Source: CAYNJF01 sp964397555
GTDB lineage: Bacteria > Pseudomonadota > Gammaproteobacteria > Berkiellales > Berkiellaceae
Reading direction: 5' to 3'
NCBI GenBank assembly: GCA_964397555.1
Contig: CAYNJF010000016.1
Coordinates: forward strand, 1-54,328
DNA: 54,328 nucleotides
Shown here: positions 44,796 through 52,234 of the stretch, in pieces
How positions within the stretch are numbered: the first letter of the stretch is position 1
How the letters are laid out: each line of letters opens with the position of its first letter
Translations under genes and position numbers: made by a program
The notes under the pieces: model-generated
Databases searched by the model: none
Told to the model about the DNA's origin: nothing
The model's input: only the letters and a program-made list of their open reading frames with translations

Positions 44796-47700
44796 TCAAC
44801 TGTTTTTGGGGGTTAGTTTTGTCGAGGGTTCGATTTCAACGAGCGATTCCGCTTTGTTAGTCTCTCGCATCTCAGTGAACGTGTCCCCTTTTCTCATTGC
44901 CGTTAATTCCTGAGAGCCTACGACTTGTTTGTGGGCTCTTTGATCATGATCCAATACTTGTATGTTTTTATTAGACGCTGATACCGCCTCTTCAAGACAT
45001 TGTCGTATCATCGCATAATGGGGATGGTTCTCATCCACTCGAACCGTAAGAGTGCTGCCTGGAGAAAGGGATTCTACAGCCATTGTAGCCGACTTTCGCA
45101 TTGTCTGCTCAAACAATGAACTATTAAAGTCTAATTTAACGTTGCAACCCACACCGCGTGTAACCTCCGCTTTTTCAACAAAACACGCTCCGCCACCTTC
45201 GAAATCAATTTGTGTCCCTTTTTCTTGTTCCGTGATGCTATGAATTTCGAGGTTTTCTTTGTTGTTCGCAATCCTTTTTACCATTTGATTGTATTGAGTA
45301 CCCTGGATTTGCATCCCCTCATCCATGTCTGCAAGGGAAGCCAATTCAACTGGTGCTGAAGCCATCTCATTGTTGGCAGCAACTTGAGCACTCTCTGAAA
45401 GCACTTGCTCTTGCTGATTTGCAGAAGCTTGTTTGTCAAGTTTATTTAATTGAGTGTACGTTTGTTTGTGCAACATAGTTAATAAGGCTTCGACCTGCGC
45501 AGAGGATTCAGTCTCCGCGATTCTTCGAAACGCTTCATTGAACAAATCAAGATTCTCTATTGCAATCTCTCTTACTTTAGGATCATCGCTCTCAGAATAG
45601 TGGATGTTTTTTACAATCATATCACTTAATACTTGCCGACTTAGTTCACTATTACTTACAATGACCTCTCGCATAACCATATCGACCATCATCCCGGATG
45701 ATACCGAGGGTATTTCACTTAATGAATTGTCGATACGCTCAACATACTCAAAATCAGACTCCTGGCTATAATCCATTTTCTCCATGATAGGATATTTAAG
45801 TAAATCAAGGTGAAGTTCATCTTGTAGGTCAATGTTATTTTCATGCTTCTCCACAAAGTCATCCACCACTTCCAAAAAGGATTTAGCACAACTACTCATG
45901 GCTTTTCGCACGTTTGGATCTGGATGATTCAGTGAATCACTTAACCGAGCGCTTAAAGAGCACAATTGCTCATAGTGATCCTGAGCCTTGTCATCCTTGT
46001 TAAGAACAGAAGTAAGCATTGTGTCAAAATCAGCCTGGATTAAATCTTCCACCAATTCAGCATGGCGTTCACCATGAGCATGTTGATTAAACAGTTTATC
46101 TTGAACCAATTTGACGGACATGTATTTGGCAGGGTTATCTGTAAGATCATGACTTAAAGCATAGGCTTCGATGCCATCCTCAATCGCTTTTAGGTTTGCA
46201 TGACACAAAGCACTAACGATTCGATCTGAACTGTCCACGTGATGAGTAAATTCAGCAATAATTTGGGACAAGCCTTCCAAATTACGTTCAGCCATCGTAT
46301 CGCTTGCAAAGATACTGTTGAGCATATTATCAAGAGACAGAATCTGTGTTCCGTCTTTCAAAGTACCCACATGACTGTAGGCTTGTTGAAAAGCCGCTAG
46401 CTTTTGGAGCAAAGCCACATCAATCGTTTGTTTGATTTTCTTGGCGGCCATGTATTCTCTATATCGATGAGGGTGAGCAACCTTATTCGGCTTACCCATT
46501 TGAAGGGAAGGCTCAATGCTATGCATAACACTGACTACCCCATCTAGATCTTTTGACGTAAAAGAAGCTGTATAATTTAACACGCTTAAGAAACCCTCAA
46601 GCACCTTTGCTTTATTTTTATGCTTATCATTGAGGCTCATCTCTTGTGAATCCAGCATTCGATAACGGGTGGAGTATGTCTCAAAAGCATTTGTACTTTG
46701 AGATGAGGAGCCTTGAGGAAGTTGGTAGTTTTGTGGATTAAACGCATTAACGTTAACCTCGTTTGAGCCACGCGGTTTAATTTGCTTGCTTCGAGACTCA
46801 AAAGTATCAATAAAATACTTGTCGCCACGGGACTTAACAACCACTCGGTTAGCAAGGGTGGTATCTTTACTGTAGGTAAACTCGCTTGCGATTTCATCTC
46901 TTTTCTCGGTAAGCATGCGAGATTTCGCTCCTAACATCTCCATTCGATCCAGGTTATATGATTTCACCTTATGTCGTTGTACATCGCCGTGCTCATCGAT
47001 GGTGTAGTGATGATGAGAGACTTTTTTTTCATTCCCTTCTGATATACCAACAATGTCTTTACCTTCAAAGGCTAGCATAGGCAATACACCAGGCTCATCA
47101 AGAGATTCACGATACTCTTTCGGATCAGAGCCACCGGCTTTCATTTCTTGAGTTTTGATGTAGGCTTGCATCTCTTCAGACAGCGACTCATTGAGATAGG
47201 TAAGACGTGACACTGAAGGGTCAACTAAGCTTGCCAATATCATATAACCAATGGTGAGCTCGTTCTCATCAATGCAGTGTTTGATTAGATCGGTATAAAA
47301 TTTATAGATTTCAATTTGGTGCTTTTTGTCTTTTGCATTAAAGAGTATATCAGTCAAGATCATTTCTTTAAGCCCATCGGCCATGTTGCTTATTTGTGCA
47401 GCATGCTGAGCAATGTTCTCATCCTCAAGATTGCTCCCATAAACTTCGATAGATTGAATCTGAAGATAAGCCTCTTTAAACATCGAAGATAAATCTTGGG
47501 TTAAGTGACTAATCACATGAGCTCGATTTTTCTGATGCTTAGAGCGTTTTTCTTCTGAGATGCCCTCTTTCTCGCTCTTATCATACCTCAAATGATTTTT
47601 GATGAAGTCTTCTAAATCGATGTCTGGGCTCGAACTCGTTGGAGCTGGTGGTGTCGGGCTATAGTTGTCCTCCGCTGACTCAACTACGGACGACACAATG

Positions 47701-48920
47701 GCAGCCGCTGCCACTTCCATCTCGCTCATATAGGGTTTTTGAATGAATGCTCGGACAATAGATTCATTGATAGATTTAAAATTTGGATGTTTATTAGAAA
47801 AACACTCCGGTTCATAATCTAAAATACCACCAAGAAGGACCAAAGCATTCTCTTGCACCAGAAGCCTACTTTCCTCTGGCGCCGCATTATGCATATATTC
47901 AGCGGCTGTATCTAACATGGATACCACCACATAGATTTCACCACCGTGCTCATTAATTAATGATGTCATCAAGCTCAATGCTCGCTCAGGATCATCTCGT
48001 AGATAGGGATCAGCCAAAAGTCTGGCCAATGTCCTAATATCTATCTCATTCTGCGCATCATTATCTGTGGTTAAGTAGAGTTCCTCTAAGGGCTGATTTT
48101 GATTTCTTAATTTAATTTTTGAGGCTAAATCTTTCTTTACGACATCCCCCATGAACTCGTTTAAACTAAATCTGGCCTCATCCGTTGCACCATCGGGTAA
48201 AAAGGTAGCTGGTTCCTCTGCCAAATTATAATGTTCGTCCAATTCCATGTCGATGACTTCTTGAACTCTCTCAAGAAACTTTGTGGAATCTGTCCCAATA
48301 TAATTAAAGAACCGTTCCATTTTCTTGGCGTCATCTCGTTGCAAGTAGTCGCGAATTTTTTCATCAAATTCTGAAAGGTTTTGGCTACTGCGCTTACAAT
48401 CGATTAGATAAGCTCGAACTTCTTCAAAGTCTTGCTTTTCTTTGACCAAGCTCAAAGCATCCCGCAGCTTCATATGCGCATCTGAGGGGCCTTCAAGTTT
48501 TGAGAGCTCTTCTAGAGATGTTAAAGCCTGGGGTAATCCTGTATGGTCAGGAAGCTGAAACTCAGTATTAGGGGGCATTTTCATATAATGAACCGCGACA
48601 ACTTCTCGGTAGAATTCAGCCATCTCCTGGGATTCAGCGAGTGCCTTAAAAATCTTATCGCTAAATTCTTTTGCTCTAGCCTGAACAAGGCTATCGTCTG
48701 AGGATTCATTAAGCGCAATATCAATTTGACCCATGAGCCTTTTTAAGGTTTGTTCGACAGTCATGGGATCTGGGGAAGTATTTTCTGGGGTGTCGCCCTT
48801 CATGGCTCTTATGGCTGCATGCGCGAAATCCGCTACCATTTGATCAATTTGAAGCTGGTTTTCTTCCGAGAGTAGATGCTCATACAGCTTTTGTTTGTCA
48901 TTGAGCTCTTCGTCAGCCAA
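44796..48920 (-). CDS. Giant protein with RasGEF-like domain, probable host-GTPase effector
   Basis: A 1374-residue soluble protein, mostly helical, with no signal peptide. Residues about 470-690 resemble the catalytic RasGEF (Cdc25) domain: SHLTQDLSSMFKEAYLQIQS opens it; then HQIEIYKFYTDLIKHCIDEN and ELTIGYMILASLVDPSVSRL reproduce the wI-x-iA...N...a-i...L...-v-x-RL core; then KEYRESLDEPGVLPML and FEGKDIVGISEGN match the yR..l...P.iP.L...dl...eg end. RasGEFs load GTP onto small GTPases, which would be eukaryotic targets; Legionella LegG2 is a known RasGEF effector. Flanking helical regions resemble HEAT/armadillo-like repeats in composition. The start is TTG (no in-frame ATG before residue 28). 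Confidence 0.7.
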   Translation of the reverse strand: MADEELNDKQKLYEHLLSEENQLQIDQMVADFAHAAIRAMKGDTPENTSPDPMTVEQTLKRLMGQIDIALNESSDDSLVQARAKEFSDKIFKALAESQEMAEFYREVVAVHYMKMPPNTEFQLPDHTGLPQALTSLEELSKLEGPSDAHMKLRDALSLVKEKQDFEEVRAYLIDCKRSSQNLSEFDEKIRDYLQRDDAKKMERFFNYIGTDSTKFLERVQEVIDMELDEHYNLAEEPATFLPDGATDEARFSLNEFMGDVVKKDLASKIKLRNQNQPLEELYLTTDNDAQNEIDIRTLARLLADPYLRDDPERALSLMTSLINEHGGEIYVVVSMLDTAAEYMHNAAPEESRLLVQENALVLLGGILDYEPECFSNKHPNFKSINESIVRAFIQKPYMSEMEVAAAAIVSSVVESAEDNYSPTPPAPTSSSPDIDLEDFIKNHLRYDKSEKEGISEEKRSKHQKNRAHVISHLTQDLSSMFKEAYLQIQSIEVYGSNLEDENIAQHAAQISNMADGLKEMILTDILFNAKDKKHQIEIYKFYTDLIKHCIDENELTIGYMILASLVDPSVSRLTYLNESLSEEMQAYIKTQEMKAGGSDPKEYRESLDEPGVLPMLAFEGKDIVGISEGNEKKVSHHHYTIDEHGDVQRHKVKSYNLDRMEMLGAKSRMLTEKRDEIASEFTYSKDTTLANRVVVKSRGDKYFIDTFESRSKQIKPRGSNEVNVNAFNPQNYQLPQGSSSQSTNAFETYSTRYRMLDSQEMSLNDKHKNKAKVLEGFLSVLNYTASFTSKDLDGVVSVMHSIEPSLQMGKPNKVAHPHRYREYMAAKKIKQTIDVALLQKLAAFQQAYSHVGTLKDGTQILSLDNMLNSIFASDTMAERNLEGLSQIIAEFTHHVDSSDRIVSALCHANLKAIEDGIEAYALSHDLTDNPAKYMSVKLVQDKLFNQHAHGERHAELVEDLIQADFDTMLTSVLNKDDKAQDHYEQLCSLSARLSDSLNHPDPNVRKAMSSCAKSFLEVVDDFVEKHENNIDLQDELHLDLLKYPIMEKMDYSQESDFEYVERIDNSLSEIPSVSSGMMVDMVMREVIVSNSELSRQVLSDMIVKNIHYSESDDPKVREIAIENLDLFNEAFRRIAETESSAQVEALLTMLHKQTYTQLNKLDKQASANQQEQVLSESAQVAANNEMASAPVELASLADMDEGMQIQGTQYNQMVKRIANNKENLEIHSITEQEKGTQIDFEGGGACFVEKAEVTRGVGCNVKLDFNSSLFEQTMRKSATMAVESLSPGSTLTVRVDENHPHYAMIRQCLEEAVSASNKNIQVLDHDQRAHKQVVGSQELTAMRKGDTFTEMRETNKAESLVEIEPSTKLTPKNS

Positions 48921-49016
48921 AGCAATACCCGAAGTAGTTAATTACCCTACTCTTATTATCGCACAGCATCGAAAAACCATGAAAGCTGTGAATGACTAAG
49001 CACTCACAGCGCTAAT

Positions 49017-49661
49017 TTATTTTTTCTTAGAAGAAGATGAATTTGCGCTTGATGCAAATCCACTGAATATCCAGGGAAGGATAAGGACGAGAAACAACAC
49101 AAACAAAGGCGGCAAAACCACTACTTTGATGACGTTAACTTGATTTGATTGAACTTGCGACTTCCAAGTCTCATAAACTCCCTGTACATCGCCTTCTGTT
49201 GGGCAGGTCTTTACGGTGTTGCCCAGATAGGATAACTCAATGATATAGTCTTGAGCGCACTGTTTAGCTTTCTGATTTTTTGCCTTGATGGATACTCTAG
49301 ATTTTTGCTCAAATGCTTTTAGCTGACTGGTATAATCTTTCATGGTCTCATCCGTGATCGCATCTGGGTTAATGCCTTTTGCTTCTAAGGCCTTGAGCGC
49401 GGCTTGAGGGCTCATGGATGGGGATAGTCCTGTTTGTTCCAATAAGTCATCAATAGGGCCAATACCCGTGACATCGCCCTTCTGGCTGTATTCTAATAAC
49501 TTGATGGTTTCGACTGTATCAAAGGCTTTGAGAAGATCATCCTTGCTCGGTGACGACAAAGCACCTGCAAAGAATCCGCCAAGCCATAGCATGTACACGT
49601 ATATAAGAACCAAAACAATCCAAATTCTGAAAAAGCCACGACGCCAGTTAATCGATTCCAT
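49017..49661 (-). CDS. Membrane protein with two terminal helices and a soluble loop
   Basis: A 214-residue protein. Residues about 12-34 (IWIVLVLIYVYMLWLGGFF) and 177-200 (VVVLPPLFVLFLVLILPWIF) are strong membrane helices; the 140 residues between them are charged and include two cysteines (near 135 and 154) likely to be periplasmic. The tail is Ser/Lys-rich (SSSSKKK). I do not recognise the family. The ATG follows AGGTGA by six bases. It ends 97 bp upstream of the RasGEF-like gene on the same strand, so the two might share a transcript. Confidence 0.78.
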   Translation of the reverse strand: MESINWRRGFFRIWIVLVLIYVYMLWLGGFFAGALSSPSKDDLLKAFDTVETIKLLEYSQKGDVTGIGPIDDLLEQTGLSPSMSPQAALKALEAKGINPDAITDETMKDYTSQLKAFEQKSRVSIKAKNQKAKQCAQDYIIELSYLGNTVKTCPTEGDVQGVYETWKSQVQSNQVNVIKVVVLPPLFVLFLVLILPWIFSGFASSANSSSSKKK

Positions 49662-49752
49662 GGTAGGTCACCTTAATTTCATCATTGATTCATAAGAGTT
49701 GGACTGGATAGATTTACATTTGGTTCAACGAAAGAATACTCAATCTATTGAC

Positions 49753-49974
49753 TTAATCTTTTTGATCTTTGGATTGCAGCTCATGCATGGCTCTCTCAAT
49801 GGACTCTTTGCTCGCTCCTTTCGGAATAACGATATTTAATGGTAGGCCTTGCTTGATGATGGTTTGGCTTAAAAAAAGATGGATCGCTTCTTCAAGGGAA
49901 AGTCCAAGCTTATCAAAGATTGGACTCACCTTGTTTACCACGTCTTCATCGATATGAATGGTGGAATGACTCAT
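49753..49974 (-). CDS. RelB/DinJ-family antitoxin-like protein, no toxin partner seen
   Basis: A 73-residue ribbon-helix-helix protein. STIHIDEDVVNKVSPIFDKL followed by GLSLEEAIHLFLSQTIIKQG and LPLNIVIPKG matches the RelB/DinJ DNA-binding N-terminus and the loop after helix 2. The start at 49974 (MSHSTIHID) is preceded by AAGGA about 12 bases upstream. Antitoxins of this family usually sit directly before a RelE/YafQ toxin gene; the 90 bp after its stop contain no such frame. It lies 13 bp after the double-glycine-leader peptide gene and is probably cotranscribed with it. It may be a stray antitoxin, or a repressor of this small operon. Confidence 0.82.
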   Translation of the reverse strand: MSHSTIHIDEDVVNKVSPIFDKLGLSLEEAIHLFLSQTIIKQGLPLNIVIPKGASKESIERAMHELQSKDQKD

Positions 49975-49987
49975 GACAATAAGATCC

Positions 49988-50260
49988 TTAGCCCCAAACG
50001 TAATATTTGGTGGAGTTATTGCCAAATAAATTAGATTCAAAGACTAAAATTCTTAAATCATCGACGCGGTACTCCCCTGGGACTGCATCAACCACAACAA
50101 CACCGTTTCTGGTAATGCCAGAATCACTAAAATCTAAATTGTGTGCATCAGAATGATGAGTGCATCCATTTCGTACCGTTACTGTGAGCAACTGATCATT
50201 TTGAAAAATGTTACATCCACCAGATACCAAACTTAAGTCCGTTAAGGCAATATGTCTCAT
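49988..50260 (-). CDS. Double-glycine-leader (bacteriocin-like) peptide
   Basis: A 90-residue peptide whose N-terminus MRHIALTDLSLVSGG matches the double-glycine leader consensus: Ile at -12, Asp at -8, Leu at -7, Val at -4, Gly-Gly at -2/-1. The mature part is about 75 residues, with two cysteines, is beta-rich, and ends with a Tyr/Trp-Gly motif. GGAGAG lies seven bases before the ATG. No C39 peptidase/ABC exporter is in the window. It is the upstream partner of the orphan RelB/DinJ gene. Whether it is a secreted antibacterial peptide or another C39-processed substrate is open. Confidence 0.68.
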   Translation of the reverse strand: MRHIALTDLSLVSGGCNIFQNDQLLTVTVRNGCTHHSDAHNLDFSDSGITRNGVVVVDAVPGEYRVDDLRILVFESNLFGNNSTKYYVWG

Positions 50261-50399
50261 AGAAACTCTCCATAGTAAATGATTCCATTTAGTAGGATTT
50301 TAGGATTTAAGTCAATCTTCAAATGAACACACAGTTGAACATTAGGCTCAGATTAAACAAAATAGTCCATACGTAAACGGATTTACCATAAACATCACT

Positions 50400-50924
50400 A
50401 TGGCTATTAGGTTCGCAACCGCGGCAGTAAGTCAATCAAGAACAGCGGTGCTAGCAGCGGCACAGTCGGCGAGCCGCGGCCCTCTTCTCCATTCATATCG
50501 TCGATACAAGTCAACGAAAAGCCACCCTGATTTTGACAAAGATAAGCTTATCAAAGACGAGGTCGTTAATGAGAGACTTCAGAAGCTTGAGCAAGATGGG
50601 CTAACCGCTAATCAAAGTTACACCCAAAGAAGGATCGTCTTCAATAATCTTCACTTATATCAGCGAGACAGACGAACGAGGCTAGGCAAAGCGAACCATA
50701 AAAGAATGGCCAAGGGCAATGCACCACACTGCGACGATGGAAAGCCTCTCAACCTTCATCATATAGACCAAACCCAAGATGGGCCATGGGCCGTAGTTAC
50801 TGAAGACTACCATAAGTCAAACCACCAAGACCTTCATACCAACGCCCAAAATGCGCAAGCTGTGAAAAGAAACAAGTTTAAAACCCAAAGAAACAACTAT
50901 TGGAAATCCATGGCCAGAAAATAA
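50400..50924 (+). CDS. LHH/HNH-type nuclease with mitochondrial-presequence-like N-terminus
   Basis: A 174-residue protein. Its C-terminal part resembles the LHH nuclease motif of the HNH/Endo VII superfamily found in polymorphic toxins: NLHHIDQTQDGPWAVVTEDY followed by HKSNHQDLH, providing paired His and a distal His (residues about 117-146). The first 43 residues contain no Asp or Glu, carry Arg at 4, 14, 26, 34 and 35 plus Lys at 37 and 40, are rich in Ala/Ser, and end in a YRRYKST segment like the R-x-Y processing site of mitochondrial presequences. No immunity gene is adjacent. Host-mitochondrial DNA cleavage is inferred. There is no ribosome-binding site of note. Confidence 0.7.
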   Translation: MAIRFATAAVSQSRTAVLAAAQSASRGPLLHSYRRYKSTKSHPDFDKDKLIKDEVVNERLQKLEQDGLTANQSYTQRRIVFNNLHLYQRDRRTRLGKANHKRMAKGNAPHCDDGKPLNLHHIDQTQDGPWAVVTEDYHKSNHQDLHTNAQNAQAVKRNKFKTQRNNYWKSMARK

Positions 50925-51001
50925 GCTATATAACTAATTACTTGAGTAACGTCATTGAATCCCTTATATTGCCTGTAATTTAGGTAATCTACTTAAGCAT
51001 C

Positions 51002-52234
51002 ATGGACAACTCGGTAAAGAAGAACAATGTTACGTATGAAGCAGCTTTTATAATTACAACTGCTGCATTTGTCTTCGCTATGGGAATCGTTGCAGGGGTA
51101 ATGGGTGGTCTACACATGGTTATGATGACATCATTTTTTGGGATTTCGACGCTTAGTGTAATCTATCACATGTTCTTGAAAGAGCTAGATAAAGGAAAGC
51201 AAACTCAAAGGGAAATACCGTTAGAAGCAGGATCACAAGCCCCATTAGAAGTAGCACCAGCACCGTTAGAAGTGCCATTACAAGCCCCCTCAGAAGTGGT
51301 ATCAATAGAACAACTATTGAGCAAACTTCAAATATTTAGAGCGAATAGTCAGGACTACATACCAGAGTTGCAACTGGATGATGAGCCAAGATACTACCCA
51401 AATCGGTCAAAAGAAATCATAAATTCAACAACCCGCTTTTCTCGGATCTTTGACACACCAGAAATGGAAAAGGAGCTTTTTAGTAATTCGAGGCATTACT
51501 CGAGACTTCATCATCATTACCGAAATGAGAAAGGACTAGTATCACAGCACTCAGATGACCATCACCTTGAAGGGTTAAACTCAGCTTCTCGCTGGCTCAA
51601 TGATGACATCATAAACGACTATTTGAAAAAAATTAGTAATCGCCAAATGAAGCACATGCATCGTGTAGATCTTGCTTGCAGCGACGATGGGTATTTAGGC
51701 TTGGATAAAAGTGAAACCACATACACACAAGCGTTAAAAAGGGCAAGACAAGTATTCAATAAAAACTTTGATAAAAATGGTAAACCATTAAGATCCTTGG
51801 ATAGAATGATGAAGGGCTTTAATAAGCTATATACCTACTGTGTCACAGGGGCACATTTTTATGGAATGTACCTTGAGTGTGGTGACGATAGTATGTTAAC
51901 CCTTAAACTCCTGGACGGGTTTAATCATTTATATGAACATCAACAAAACTTGCCACACAAAGTTAAGATCTACATCGACGTAATAAAGGATTTATGTCGT
52001 TATTATTATCCTGATAAGCCTATGCAAATTGAATACCTTAAAGTGAAACGCCAAACAGATATGGTAAACTGCGGTGTCGTGGTTGCCCTTGCTGGTGAGT
52101 TGCATTTTAAAGGTATATTAAATCAAGAACATCTTGATAAAGTAGCCCGCGTTGAAGGATTCGATTATGAGGATTATCGTGACAAGATGATGCTTGTGCT
52201 CGCTGAAGGTTCAAAGAACAAGCGGTTACGCTGA
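51002..52234 (+). CDS. Membrane-anchored Ulp1/SENP-like (C48) cysteine protease, probable effector
   Basis: A 410-residue protein. Residues about 14-55 form two membrane helices (AAFIITTAAFVFAMGIVAGV and MVMMTSFFGISTLSVIYHMF). Residues about 72-100 are a degenerate repeat of PLEV units (PLEAG, APLEV, APLEV, PLQAPSEV). The catalytic domain follows: RWLNDDIINDYL at 197-208, the substrate-tunnel signature of Ulp1/SENP proteases, then H285 (GAHFYGMYL), D305 (KLLDG), Q351 and C357 (KRQTDMVNCGVV). The H-D-Q-C residues are at the order and spacing of yeast Ulp1. Targets would be SUMO, NEDD8 or ubiquitin conjugates at a membrane. The last nine bases overlap the convergent GGDEF-EAL gene. Confidence 0.85.
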   Translation: MDNSVKKNNVTYEAAFIITTAAFVFAMGIVAGVMGGLHMVMMTSFFGISTLSVIYHMFLKELDKGKQTQREIPLEAGSQAPLEVAPAPLEVPLQAPSEVVSIEQLLSKLQIFRANSQDYIPELQLDDEPRYYPNRSKEIINSTTRFSRIFDTPEMEKELFSNSRHYSRLHHHYRNEKGLVSQHSDDHHLEGLNSASRWLNDDIINDYLKKISNRQMKHMHRVDLACSDDGYLGLDKSETTYTQALKRARQVFNKNFDKNGKPLRSLDRMMKGFNKLYTYCVTGAHFYGMYLECGDDSMLTLKLLDGFNHLYEHQQNLPHKVKIYIDVIKDLCRYYYPDKPMQIEYLKVKRQTDMVNCGVVVALAGELHFKGILNQEHLDKVARVEGFDYEDYRDKMMLVLAEGSKNKRLR

